Assembly (NCBI RefSeq): GCF_017873955.1 | Contig: NZ_JAGGKS010000006.1 | Coordinates: 62,001-126,000 of the forward strand | Length of the DNA stretch: 64,000 nucleotides | Direction: 5' to 3' | Origin: Sedimentibacter acidaminivorans | GTDB taxonomy: Bacteria > Bacillota > Clostridia > Tissierellales > Sedimentibacteraceae | Shown: piece after piece, positions 38,605 through 46,927 of the stretch | How positions within the stretch are numbered: the first letter of the stretch is position 1 | Layout: every line of letters starts with the position of its first letter | The notes under the pieces: generated by a model | Database searches by the model: none | The model's input: only the letters and a program-made list of their open reading frames with translations | Told to the model about the DNA's origin: nothing | Program-made: the position numbers and the translations under genes

Positions 38605-39333
38605 TTAAAAAGATAGTAATTTAGTTAAATCATTGAATTGTCCTGTAAATGTTAAAATACCTATTATGATTAAAATTGCTCCACCTATTTTAACTGTATA
38701 TTTCATCAAATTTCTATTTTCTTTAAAGAAATTTAAAGTTTGTGTTGTAAATAAGCCTAATGCTAAAAAAGGAAGGACAAATCCAATAGCATAAACAAGT
38801 ACTAATAAATTGCCTTTAAGAGGATGTGACGCGCCTGATGCCAAAATTAGCACTGATGAAAGAGCGGGGCCAACACATGGAGTCCATGCAAAGCTAAAAG
38901 TAAAGCCCATAATAAATGCTATAATTGGATTCATTTTATCTGTTAATTCTAAATTAAACTTTTTTTCATTTTTTAAAAAATTTAATTTTAACAATCCTAC
39001 TTGTGAAAGTCCTAATACTATAATTATTATTCCACCAATTTGGCTAAATAATGTTTTATTATTAATAAAAAATGTTCCTAAAGCAGAAAAGGAAAGTCCA
39101 AGTATAAAAAAAGTGCTTGAAATACCAGCTATAAAAAACAATGTATTTGTTAATACTTTTTTTCTTTTGTAAAAAATAGTTCCATCTTCATTAATAATTT
39201 TACCATTGCCTGCTAAATAACTAATATAAACAGGAATAAGTGGTATAACACAAGGCGAAAAAAAAGATAAAACCCCTTCGAAAAATACTAAAACAAAGCT
39301 AACATTATTAACAATAGATAATCCACTAAACAA
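38605..39333 (-). CDS. ccdA: CcdA-type thiol-disulfide transmembrane transporter
   Basis: This 242-residue protein has six hydrophobic segments and the conserved cysteines Cys28 in FFSPCVIPLIP and Cys153 in FAWTPCVGPAL. CcdA moves reducing equivalents from cytoplasmic thioredoxin to extracytoplasmic thiol proteins. It is the first gene of a leftward group ending with hxlR, the FFTR-like gene and trxA, so it probably draws electrons from that thioredoxin. The start is TTG with AGGAGGT upstream. No cytochrome c maturation genes are nearby. Confidence 0.9.
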   Translation of the reverse strand: MFSGLSIVNNVSFVLVFFEGVLSFFSPCVIPLIPVYISYLAGNGKIINEDGTIFYKRKKVLTNTLFFIAGISSTFFILGLSFSALGTFFINNKTLFSQIGGIIIIVLGLSQVGLLKLNFLKNEKKFNLELTDKMNPIIAFIMGFTFSFAWTPCVGPALSSVLILASGASHPLKGNLLVLVYAIGFVLPFLALGLFTTQTLNFFKENRNLMKYTVKIGGAILIIIGILTFTGQFNDLTKLLSF

Positions 39334-39363
39334 GGTCTACCTCCTAGTATAAGACTTTAATTT

Positions 39364-39398
39364 AATATAGCACAGTAACTTTAATTTGTCAAGTAACT
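39364..39398 (-). promoter_or_regulatory. ccdA promoter with direct repeats
   Basis: On the minus strand TTGACA (39387-39392) and TATATT (39364-39369) are 17 bp apart. On the plus strand AGTAACT occurs at 39374-39380 and 39392-39398, 18 bp apart. The repeats cover the spacer and the upstream edge of the -35, a fitting place for the nearby HxlR regulator to bind. Confidence 0.65.
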
Positions 39399-39574
39399 AT
39401 AAATAGTAAAATGACATAATTTATTAAACATTATATTGAAAATAATTCCTATTTATCATATACTTAAATATATTTATAAATAATTTTTTTGTTTAAAACA
39501 TATTATATAGGGTAGATTATACTAGAAATATATAACAAATAAATACAACATAATATCGTTGACAATATTGAGGA

Positions 39575-40486
39575 GTGATTATAATAATTAATTTTAAGGG
39601 TTTGACTTTAGATGATAAACAGATAATAAATGAGTTTGTTAATATGAATTCAATTGAATCATATGAATACTTATTTTCATCACTATATATGTGGAGAAAA
39701 TTAAATAGAGTTAAGTATGCAATAATAGATGATACACTTATAATAGAAAAAAATGAAGAGGGAAAAGGAACATTTTATGCAAGACCACTTCATTATAAGA
39801 AAGAAAATCTTGTAAATTTAATTGAAATTTTAAAAAAAAGAAATGAAGATTACACTGATAGAGATTATTTTTTTGGTGATGTTGATCAAGACTTTATAAA
39901 CGATTTAAAGGAATATACTGATTATAATATAGAAATTATAGAAGATGTTGATGATTTTGAGTATGTATATAAAACAGAAGATTTAATTGAATTAAGGGGT
40001 AAAAAATATCATGGAAAGAAAAATCATGTTAATACTTTTGAAAAAACATACAACTATGAAATAAAAGCTATAACAAATGAAAGTGTCATTAAGGATTGTT
40101 TAGAGTTGTTACATAAATGGCATGAAGAAGTTTTAAAAACTATTGATAAAGAAATGTGCATGGAGATAGATGCAATAAAAGATATTTTTGGTGAATTGCA
40201 ATATCTTAATCTTGAGTCAATAGCTGTTTATGTTGATGAAAAACTAGCAGGTTTCACAGTTGGTGAGAGAGTTAATGATAAATTAGCCGTAATACATGTG
40301 GAGCGTGGTGAACTAGAATATAAGGGAGTATATGCTTTTATAAATAGAAAATTTTTAATGGAGTGCTTTTCAGACACGGAATTTGTAAATAGACAGGAAG
40401 ATACGGGTAATTCTGGATTAAGAAAAGCAAAAAAATCTTATCATCCTGTAAAGATGGTAAAAAAATATTTAGTTAAATTGAGCTAA
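39575..40486 (+). CDS. DUF2156 domain-containing protein
   Basis: This protein of about 300 residues matches the DUF2156 family, GNAT-like proteins related to the catalytic domain of phosphatidylglycerol lysyltransferases. Visible landmarks are SYEYLFSSLYMWRKLN, the lysine-rich GKKYHGKKNHVNTFEKTY and the end GLRKAKKSYHPVKMVKKY. There are no membrane segments, so it is not a full MprF. Its substrate is unknown. The only canonical start is GTG at 39575, but that GTG is part of the AGGAGTGAT ribosome site, so initiation at a nearby ATA (39581 or 39584) is possible. It is monocistronic, upstream of the his region. Confidence 0.8.
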   Translation: MIIIINFKGLTLDDKQIINEFVNMNSIESYEYLFSSLYMWRKLNRVKYAIIDDTLIIEKNEEGKGTFYARPLHYKKENLVNLIEILKKRNEDYTDRDYFFGDVDQDFINDLKEYTDYNIEIIEDVDDFEYVYKTEDLIELRGKKYHGKKNHVNTFEKTYNYEIKAITNESVIKDCLELLHKWHEEVLKTIDKEMCMEIDAIKDIFGELQYLNLESIAVYVDEKLAGFTVGERVNDKLAVIHVERGELEYKGVYAFINRKFLMECFSDTEFVNRQEDTGNSGLRKAKKSYHPVKMVKKYLVKLS

Positions 40487-40537
40487 TTTAAATACATATA
40501 CATAAAATATATTTTTATAAAAAAATTCAAAATAGTA

Positions 40538-40566
40538 TTGACATATAAAAACAATCGTAGTACAAT
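40538..40566 (+). promoter_or_regulatory. SigA promoter of the his operon
   Basis: TTGACA (40538-40543), a 17-bp spacer and TACAAT (40561-40566) form a near-perfect promoter. Transcription should start near 40573, just upstream of the leader peptide. Confidence 0.85.
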
Positions 40567-40589
40567 GGTAAAAATTTGAGAGGTGTAAC

Positions 40590-40658
40590 ATGGATATTAA
40601 ATTATTATGTGTACAATTACATCATCATCACAGAACAGGGTTTGTTAGGGAACTTTAA
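40590..40658 (+). CDS. hisL: his operon leader peptide with four consecutive His codons
   Basis: A 22-codon reading frame, MDIKLLCVQLHHHHRTGFVREL, starts at an ATG with GAGAGGTG five bases upstream and ends at TAA 40656-40658. Codons 11-14 are CAT CAT CAT CAC. It lies between the promoter at 40538 and a terminator at 40745, ahead of nine histidine biosynthesis genes. This is the arrangement of a ribosome-mediated attenuator, in which scarcity of charged tRNA-His stalls the ribosome in the leader. No T-box bulge sequence is present. Confidence 0.88.
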   Translation: MDIKLLCVQLHHHHRTGFVREL

Positions 40659-40780
40659 GTAAGATTTAAGTTCACAGATGCAAGCTCTTTTAGTCATTTA
40701 ATTAAAAGACTTGTATCTGTGGTGAATAATATAAACGTTAAGATAAGCCATCTGATATACAAGTCAGATGGCTTTTATTG
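40650..40780 (+). promoter_or_regulatory. his attenuator: alternative stems and terminator
   Basis: Four pairings can be drawn. GAACTT/AAGTTC (40650-40673) overlaps the leader stop codon. CACAGATGCAAG with CTTGTATCTGTG makes a long hairpin (40673-40721). The terminator is AAGCCATCTGA with TCAGATGGCTTTT (40745-40776). GACTTGTAT (40708-40716) is fully complementary to ATACAAGTC (40757-40765). The last pairing excludes both the long hairpin and the terminator, so it is the best antiterminator candidate. How a stalled ribosome shifts the balance is not resolved from sequence alone. Confidence 0.75.
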
Positions 40781-40783
40781 TAT

Positions 40784-40902
40784 GCCCTAACCCCATTTTT
40801 CAGAGTCTTTTTTCTGAAAAATGGTTGGTAGGTCAACCGCAACGAATTCCCAATGTATGCGACCATAGGGAGCAAATACATTGGAGAATGAGACTGCGTA
40901 AG
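40784..40902 (+). repeat. Structured tandem repeat, copy 1
   Basis: This is the first of two copies with a 119-bp period, lying between the his attenuator and hisZ. It begins GCCCTAACCCC and has a 12-bp hairpin, CCATTTTTCAGA/TCTGAAAAATGG. A second domain has outer pairs CGCA (40838-40841) with TGCG (40895-40898) and inner stem CCAATGTA (40850-40857) with TACATTGG (40877-40884). The apical loop contains TGCGAcCaTAGgGAG. There is no believable coding potential. It may be a structured RNA in the his leader or an interspersed repeat. Confidence 0.85.
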
Positions 40903-41024
40903 GCCCTAACCCCATTTTTCAGAGTCTTTTTTCTGAAAAATGGTTGGTAGGTCAACTGCAATGAGCTCCAAATTTATGCGAACGATAGAGAGTAAATAAA
41001 TTTGCGATGCGAAACTGCGATAGG
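40903..41024 (+). repeat. Structured tandem repeat, copy 2
   Basis: The second copy matches copy 1 almost exactly over the first 53 or so bases (hairpin and GGTTGGTAGGTCAA) and diverges after it while keeping the fold. The inner stem is CAAATTTA (40969-40976) with TAAATTTG (40997-41004). The outer stem is TGCA (40957-40960) with TGCG (41016-41019), including a U-G pair. The loop keeps TGCGA, GATAG and GAG. hisZ starts 35 bp after the copy ends. Confidence 0.85.
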
Positions 41025-41058
41025 TCTAATTAAAAAAGAAATATTATAGGAGGAAAAC

Positions 41059-42012
41059 ATGGATTTTTTAAAAATAGAAGACGAGGTTAAATTTTCACAT
41101 AAAATGTTTATTTTAAAAAGAGAAATAGAACAATTTTTATGTGAAGAGGGATATAGAAACATAGAACCATCAATATATGAAAACTACGATGAATTTACAG
41201 GAATAAACTTCAGAGTGGACAAAAAATCATCAGTAAAACTTTTAGAAAACAGTGGAAATATATTTATACTATCACCAGATATAACAACAGGAATAGTTAA
41301 TAAATTAATGCCAAGATGGGAGTTAGGACTTACACTCAAAATATTTTATTACGGTAAGACATACATAAACAATGGAATAGGAATAAAAGAAAACAGACAA
41401 ATGGGCGTAGAACTCATAGGAGAAAAAAATAATAATACAGATGAAAGTGTATTAAGCATAGCTATAAAAACTATGAAAAAATACAGCAATCAATATTTAT
41501 TTGAGATAGGTAACAGCAAATTTCTAAAGGGTATAATGCAAGCTTGTTCATTTAACAATTATGATTATAAAAATATTTTGAATTTATTATATTCAAAGAA
41601 TAAGCAGGAGTTAAAAGAATATTTATCAAAGATTTCATACAAAGAACCAATGAGTACTCTAATAAATATTTTTGATTTGGAAGGCAGTCTTGATGAAATA
41701 TTACAAAACCTTAAAGGTTTATATATTAATGATTTAATGCAACAAGGAATAGATGAACTTTGCACCCTAGATAAAAGCTTAAATGGTAATACACACAAGA
41801 TTATATATGATTTATCAATGGTTTCTGAGTTAAGCTATTATGATGGAATTATATTTAGAGGTTACATAGATGGTTCAAATAAAGTAATCATAAAAGGTGG
41901 AAGATATGATTCTTTTACAGAGCAATATGGATACAAGATACCAGCCATAGGTTTTTCAATAGAATTAGATGAGTTAATTAAAACTATTTATGAGGAGGAA
42001 ATGACAATATGA
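41059..42012 (+). CDS. hisZ: ATP phosphoribosyltransferase regulatory subunit HisZ
   Basis: This 317-residue HisRS-like protein lacks synthetase activity motifs but keeps the class II core (IEPSIYENYDEF, SPDITTGIVNKLMPRW, KGGRYDSFTEQYG near the C-terminus). HisZ forms an octamer with short HisG and is required for its activity and feedback inhibition. The short HisG encoded next (213 residues) fits this need. At 317 residues it is shorter than many HisZ proteins. It has a strong AGGAGG ribosome site and overlaps hisG by 4 bp. Confidence 0.9.
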   Translation: MDFLKIEDEVKFSHKMFILKREIEQFLCEEGYRNIEPSIYENYDEFTGINFRVDKKSSVKLLENSGNIFILSPDITTGIVNKLMPRWELGLTLKIFYYGKTYINNGIGIKENRQMGVELIGEKNNNTDESVLSIAIKTMKKYSNQYLFEIGNSKFLKGIMQACSFNNYDYKNILNLLYSKNKQELKEYLSKISYKEPMSTLINIFDLEGSLDEILQNLKGLYINDLMQQGIDELCTLDKSLNGNTHKIIYDLSMVSELSYYDGIIFRGYIDGSNKVIIKGGRYDSFTEQYGYKIPAIGFSIELDELIKTIYEEEMTI

Positions 42013-42650
42013 GTTTAACAGTTGCAATACCAAAAGGAAGACTTGGGAATCAGACAATAGATATGTTTAAATCTGCTGGAATAGGCGAAACAATTGATGA
42101 AGATTCAAGAAAGCTTATATTTGAGGATAAAAAAAATGACATAGTGTTCATGCTCCTTAAAAATTCAGATGTAATAACATATGTAGAAAATGGAGTAGCA
42201 GATATAGGAATTTCAGGCAAAGATATGGTAATGGAAAAAAATGCAGATATATATGAACTTTATAAAATGAACATAGGTAGATGTAAAATGTCCGTTGCAG
42301 GAATAAAAGGAAAAAGAATATTCAAAGATGATACTATATTAAATGTGGCTACTAAGTTTCCTGAAATAGCAAAAAAATATTTTAGTGTGAAAGGTCAAAA
42401 AATTAAAATTATAAAGCTTAATGGATCAATAGAGCTTGCTCCAATATTAGGGTTATCAGATGTGATAGTGGATTTGGTTGAAACAGGTAATACATTAAAA
42501 GCAAATGGGTTAGAAATTTTTGATGATATGTATGATATAAATGCAATGATTATATCAAATAAAATAAGCTATAAGTTTAAGAGGGAAAAAATTAAGGAAA
42601 CAATTGAAATAATAAGGGCGGAGGACGAAAAAAATGATAAAAATAATTAA
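42009..42650 (+). CDS. hisG: ATP phosphoribosyltransferase catalytic subunit, short form
   Basis: This 213-residue HisG_S has AIPKGRLGNQTIDMF at the N-terminus. The GVADIGISGKDMVME segment and the PRPP loop DLVETGNTLKANGL follow. It catalyses the first step, ATP plus PRPP to phosphoribosyl-ATP. It lacks the C-terminal regulatory domain of long HisG, which is why HisZ is needed. It overlaps both hisZ and hisD. Confidence 0.95.
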   Translation: MSLTVAIPKGRLGNQTIDMFKSAGIGETIDEDSRKLIFEDKKNDIVFMLLKNSDVITYVENGVADIGISGKDMVMEKNADIYELYKMNIGRCKMSVAGIKGKRIFKDDTILNVATKFPEIAKKYFSVKGQKIKIIKLNGSIELAPILGLSDVIVDLVETGNTLKANGLEIFDDMYDINAMIISNKISYKFKREKIKETIEIIRAEDEKNDKNN

Positions 42651-43923
42651 TGATGTTGATAAAATAGGATTTTTAAGAGAACTTCAAAAAAGAAATGCAG
42701 AAGACTACAATGATGTTTATGAAGTAGTGGATAAAATAATAGAAGATGTAAGAAATAATAAAGATAGTGCAGTAAAAAAATACACCTTAGAGTTTGATAA
42801 AGTTTCCATAAACAACATAGAGGTAACAAAAGAAGAAATAGAGGAAGCATTTAATACTATAGATAAAGAACTGTTAGACACTATAAAAAAATCAAAAGAA
42901 AATATTTATAATTTTCACAAAAGACAAGTAAATAAAGGATTTAAATATAAACCAGAAGGCAAGGATATAATACTTGGTCAAATGGTAAATCCCATAGATA
43001 AGGTCGGCATTTATGTGCCAGGAGGGAAAGCCGCATATCCTTCAACTGTTCTTATGAATGCAATTCCAGCTAAAATAGCAGGTGTAAATGAAATAAATAT
43101 GATAACACCTCCACAAAATGATGGAAAAATTAAAGATTCAATAATTGTTGCTGCATCATTAGCAGGTGTTGATAGAATTTTTAAAGTTGGCGGGGCACAA
43201 GGGGTTGCAGCACTCGCCTATGGAACAGAAACTATACCTAAAGTATATAAGATTACTGGGCCAGGTAATATATTCGTAGCAGCAGCTAAAAGAAAAGTTT
43301 CAGGTTTTGTTGGGATTGATATGATAGCAGGACCGAGTGAAATCCTCATAATAGCTGATGAATGTGCAAATCCAAAATATATTGCTGCAGATATGATTTC
43401 ACAAGCAGAACATGATGAGATGGCAGCATCTATTCTTGTTACAGAATCAAGAAGTTTAGTAGATAAAGTTGTAAAAGAACTAGAGAGACAGGTAAATCTG
43501 TTAGAAAGAAAAGAAATCATAGAAAAATCTCTTACTAATCACGGTGCAATAATTGTAACAGATAGCATAAAAGAGTGTATAGACATTGCCAACGAAATAG
43601 CCCCTGAACATTTAGAGCTTCTAACAGTGAATTGCTTTGAAATGTATAAAGAAATAAAAAATGCAGGTGCAATTTTTTTAGGAGAATATAGCCCAGAACC
43701 TGTGGGGGATTATTTTGCAGGACCTAATCACACACTTCCTACAAGCTCTACAGCTAAATTTTCATCAGCACTATGTGTAGATGATTTCATTAAAAAAACA
43801 TCTATTATATATTATAGCAAAGAAGCATTGAACGAAAACAGAGAAGATATAATTAGATTTGCTGAAAATGAAGGACTAACAGGACATGCAAACGCAGTTA
43901 GAATAAGAGAAAAATCAATTTAA
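42634..43923 (+). CDS. hisD: Histidinol dehydrogenase
   Basis: This 429-residue zinc enzyme converts histidinol to histidine through two NAD-dependent oxidations. The signatures KVGIYVPGGKAAYPSTVLMN, KVGGAQGVAALAYGTE and MIAGPSEILIIADE are present. The zinc ligands lie in the QAEHDE region and at the C-terminal GHANAVRIR. It overlaps hisG by 17 bp with GGCGGAGG upstream. Length is normal. Confidence 0.97.
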   Translation: MIKIINDVDKIGFLRELQKRNAEDYNDVYEVVDKIIEDVRNNKDSAVKKYTLEFDKVSINNIEVTKEEIEEAFNTIDKELLDTIKKSKENIYNFHKRQVNKGFKYKPEGKDIILGQMVNPIDKVGIYVPGGKAAYPSTVLMNAIPAKIAGVNEINMITPPQNDGKIKDSIIVAASLAGVDRIFKVGGAQGVAALAYGTETIPKVYKITGPGNIFVAAAKRKVSGFVGIDMIAGPSEILIIADECANPKYIAADMISQAEHDEMAASILVTESRSLVDKVVKELERQVNLLERKEIIEKSLTNHGAIIVTDSIKECIDIANEIAPEHLELLTVNCFEMYKEIKNAGAIFLGEYSPEPVGDYFAGPNHTLPTSSTAKFSSALCVDDFIKKTSIIYYSKEALNENREDIIRFAENEGLTGHANAVRIREKSI

Positions 43924-43950
43924 AATAATTTTATTAGGAAGAGGCCAAAA

Positions 43951-44991
43951 ATGATAAAACTAAAACCAAGTGTAGAAAAGTTAAATGCATATTTTGTAAA
44001 TGACGTGCCATACAAAGTTAAACTTGATGCAAATGAAGGAAGCAATTATTTACTACAAGGTGGATTGAATATTGAAGATTTTAATCCAAATTTATACCCT
44101 GATAGCGACTCTAAATTATTAAGAGAAAAAATGGCTTTGTACTATGGTTGTAATCCTGAAAATATTTTAGCCGGAAATGGTTCGAGCGAATTAATTAATA
44201 TGGTTATAAATGCTTACTGTGAAAAGGGTGATAAAGTAACAAGTTTTGTACCATCATTTAGCATGTATCAAACATATTGTGACTTGTGTGGAGCTGAATA
44301 TGAGGGAGTTGAAACAGAAAAAGACTTCTCTCAAAATATAGACAAACTTATTGACAAATCTTTAGAGATAAATCCTAAAATAGTTATTCTTTGCACTCCA
44401 AATAATCCTACGGGATATGTTACAGCTAAGCAAGATATAATAAAGCTGTTGGACAATGTTAAAGATTCTATAATAATAATTGATGAAGCCTATGTTGATT
44501 TTTGTGAAAATTCAATAGTTAATTTAATAAACAATTATGAACAATTAATAGTTATGCGAACATTATCAAAAGCTTTTGGTTTAGCAGGTTTACGAGTAGG
44601 AGCTATGATTGCAAATGAAGATTTAGTAAGGCAGATTTGGAAGGTAAAAGTTCCATATAATATCAATATATTATCCCAATGTGCAGCAGTTAAATCTCTA
44701 GAAAATATCAACCTTGTAAATTTATATACAAAAGAAGTCGCTATTTTAAGAGAAGAATTAATGAATAATTTAAAGAAATTAAATTTTACAGTGTATGATT
44801 CTGGTTCTAACTTTATATTTATCAAGTCACCTGTGGATAACTTATACGAAAAACTCATGATCTGTGGAGTATTAATTAGAAAAATTAATTATAATAGTGA
44901 TATTTATTATAGGATAACAGTTGGTACAAAAGAAGAAAATGAAATACTCTTAACTGAAATTAAAAATATAATAAGTGGAGAGATTGTATGA
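43951..44991 (+). CDS. hisC: Histidinol-phosphate aminotransferase
   Basis: This 346-residue fold type I PLP enzyme has its PLP lysine in TLSKAFGLAGLRVGA. The nearby motifs are NPTGYVT and IIIDEAYVDF. It transaminates imidazole acetol phosphate with glutamate. It is 27 bp after hisD and overlaps hisB by 4 bp. Confidence 0.95.
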   Translation: MIKLKPSVEKLNAYFVNDVPYKVKLDANEGSNYLLQGGLNIEDFNPNLYPDSDSKLLREKMALYYGCNPENILAGNGSSELINMVINAYCEKGDKVTSFVPSFSMYQTYCDLCGAEYEGVETEKDFSQNIDKLIDKSLEINPKIVILCTPNNPTGYVTAKQDIIKLLDNVKDSIIIIDEAYVDFCENSIVNLINNYEQLIVMRTLSKAFGLAGLRVGAMIANEDLVRQIWKVKVPYNINILSQCAAVKSLENINLVNLYTKEVAILREELMNNLKKLNFTVYDSGSNFIFIKSPVDNLYEKLMICGVLIRKINYNSDIYYRITVGTKEENEILLTEIKNIISGEIV

Positions 44992-45566
44992 GACAAAGTA
45001 ATATTAAAAGAATAACAAATGAAACAAGTATAGAAGTTGAGATAAATTTAGATGGAAGTGGAAAAACAGAAATAGATACTGGCATTGGGTTTTTAAATCA
45101 CATGTTAACCTTGTTTGGATTTCATGGAGGATTTGACCTAAAAATTAAATGCATAGGTGATTTAGAAGTAGATTCTCATCATACAGCAGAAGATATAGGA
45201 ATTACTTTGGGTCAAGCATTTAAAGAAGCAATAGGAGATAAAAAAGGGGTAAATCGCTATGGGACGATGCTTTTGCCCATGGATGAAGCTTTGGCTAGGG
45301 TTGTTGTTGATATAAGTGGCAGACCATATCTCGTTTACCTCTTAGATTTTAATAGAGCAATGATTAAAGATATTTCTACAGAGGATTTTAAGGAATTTTT
45401 TAAGGGATTTGTAAATAATTCTTTGACTACATTACATATTGAGTTATTGTATGGAGAAAATGATCATCACAAAATTGAAGGGATATTTAAAGGATTTGGA
45501 AGGGCATTAAAAAGTGCAAGCCGCATAACTTCCTCTACATTACAATCAACGAAAGGAAATTTATAA
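44988..45566 (+). CDS. hisB: Imidazoleglycerol-phosphate dehydratase
   Basis: This 192-residue dehydratase is monofunctional. The metal-binding motifs TGIGFLNHMLTLFGFHGG, DSHHTAEDIGI and ENDHHKIEGIFKGFGRAL are intact. It lacks the N-terminal histidinol-phosphatase domain of the enterobacterial bifunctional HisB, so that step needs another gene. Confidence 0.96.
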   Translation: MRQSNIKRITNETSIEVEINLDGSGKTEIDTGIGFLNHMLTLFGFHGGFDLKIKCIGDLEVDSHHTAEDIGITLGQAFKEAIGDKKGVNRYGTMLLPMDEALARVVVDISGRPYLVYLLDFNRAMIKDISTEDFKEFFKGFVNNSLTTLHIELLYGENDHHKIEGIFKGFGRALKSASRITSSTLQSTKGNL

Positions 45567-45567
45567 A

Positions 45568-46173
45568 ATGCATGTTATAATAGATTATGGAATGGGCAAT
45601 TTAGCATCGGTTCAAAGAGCATTTGAAAAGTTAGATGTGGAAACTAAAATTAGCAATAAAATTGAAGATTTAAAAAATGCAAAATCGTTGATATTACCTG
45701 GAGTAGGAGCGTTTAGAGATGCAATAAAATCTCTTGAAGAGTATGAGTTAATAGATGCTATCAAAGATGAAGTAGCAAAAGGTAAAAATATAATTGGTAT
45801 TTGTTTAGGCATGCAATTACTTTATCAAAGAGGATTCGAATATGGAGATTATGAGGGTTTAGGACTTATTAAAGGAAATATAGAGTATATGGATATTAAA
45901 CTTAAAATACCTCATATGGGATGGAATAATTTAAAGTTTAAAAAAGATGACCCAATATTAAGGTATATAAAAGAAGATGAATTTGTGTACTTTGTGCATT
46001 CCTATTATGCAGTTTCGGATAATTCGGAGCTAGTTGCATATGCAGAGTATGAAAAAAATGTTCCAGCGATAGTTAGAAGCGAAAATGTTTATGGAATTCA
46101 GTTTCATCCTGAAAAAAGTGGAGAAACAGGTCTTAATATACTTAAGGCATATAAAGAAATTATAGAAAAATAA
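45568..46173 (+). CDS. hisH: Imidazole glycerol phosphate synthase subunit HisH
   Basis: This 201-residue class I glutamine amidotransferase has the nucleophile elbow GICLGMQLLY and the HSYYAV segment. The catalytic His-Glu pair is in GIQFHPEKSG. It supplies ammonia to HisF. It starts one base after hisB. Confidence 0.95.
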   Translation: MHVIIDYGMGNLASVQRAFEKLDVETKISNKIEDLKNAKSLILPGVGAFRDAIKSLEEYELIDAIKDEVAKGKNIIGICLGMQLLYQRGFEYGDYEGLGLIKGNIEYMDIKLKIPHMGWNNLKFKKDDPILRYIKEDEFVYFVHSYYAVSDNSELVAYAEYEKNVPAIVRSENVYGIQFHPEKSGETGLNILKAYKEIIEK

Positions 46174-46196
46174 ATTTAAAAATGAGAGGATAAATT

Positions 46197-46925
46197 ATGA
46201 TATTATTTCCTGCAATAGATATAAAAGATAATAAATGCGTTAGACTTAAACAAGGTAAATTTGATAATATGAACGTGTACTCAGACGATCCAGTAGAAAT
46301 GGCTAAAAAGTGGGAAAGTCTCGGCGCAAGTTACCTACATGTAGTAGACTTAGATGGAGCAAAAAATGAAGGTTTTCAAAACAGAAAATCTATAGAAAAA
46401 ATAGCAAACTCAATTAAAATACCAATGCAAACTGGTGGAGGTATAAGGAGTGAAGAAAGGATAAAAAACCTTATAGATATTGGTGTTAATAGAGTTATAG
46501 TTGGAACAATGGCTATAGAAAACCAAGAATTATTAGAGAAACTAACTAAAATATATAAAGAGAAAATTGCAGTTTCAATAGATGCATATAAAGGGAAAGT
46601 AGCAGTTAGAGGGTGGCAGGCTGTAGGAGACACAGATTCTGTTGATATATGCAAATTTTTAGAGCAAATAGGAATAAAAACAATTGTTTATACAGACATA
46701 TCAAAGGACGGTATGTTAAATGGTCCAAATTTTGCTGTATATGAGGAACTATCACAAAAAATAGGTCTAGATATAATAGCTTCAGGTGGAGTAACAACAA
46801 TTTCAGACATTGAAAAATTAAATAATATGAAAATGTATGGTGCAATAATAGGAAAGGCATTATATGACAATAAACTAGATTTTAATGAAGCACTAAGAGC
46901 GATGAATAATAAAAGAAAGGATTAA
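46197..46925 (+). CDS. hisA: Phosphoribosylformimino-5-aminoimidazole carboxamide ribotide isomerase
   Basis: This 242-residue TIM barrel has [14 protein letters not shown] with the first catalytic Asp and [24 protein letters not shown] and [14 protein letters not shown] carry the second Asp and phosphate-binding loops. It performs the Amadori isomerisation. Gap to hisH is 23 bp. Confidence 0.95.
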   Translation: MILFPAIDIKDNKCVRLKQGKFDNMNVYSDDPVEMAKKWESLGASYLHVVDLDGAKNEGFQNRKSIEKIANSIKIPMQTGGGIRSEERIKNLIDIGVNRVIVGTMAIENQELLEKLTKIYKEKIAVSIDAYKGKVAVRGWQAVGDTDSVDICKFLEQIGIKTIVYTDISKDGMLNGPNFAVYEELSQKIGLDIIASGGVTTISDIEKLNNMKMYGAIIGKALYDNKLDFNEALRAMNNKRKD

Positions 46926-46927
46926 TT

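Noticed and set aside
40768-40950. 60-codon open reading frame across the tandem repeat
   Set aside because: Its peptide contains the same segment twice because the DNA repeats, it has no ribosome site, and the DNA is better explained by conserved hairpins.
40784-41024. Possible CRISPR array
   Set aside because: There are only two copies, they are directly adjacent with no spacer, the unit is 119 bp, and no cas gene is in the window.
40590-41058. T-box riboswitch upstream of the his operon
   Set aside because: No AGGGTGGNACCGCG-like T-box sequence or specifier stem-loop could be found; a leader peptide with His codons is present in its place.
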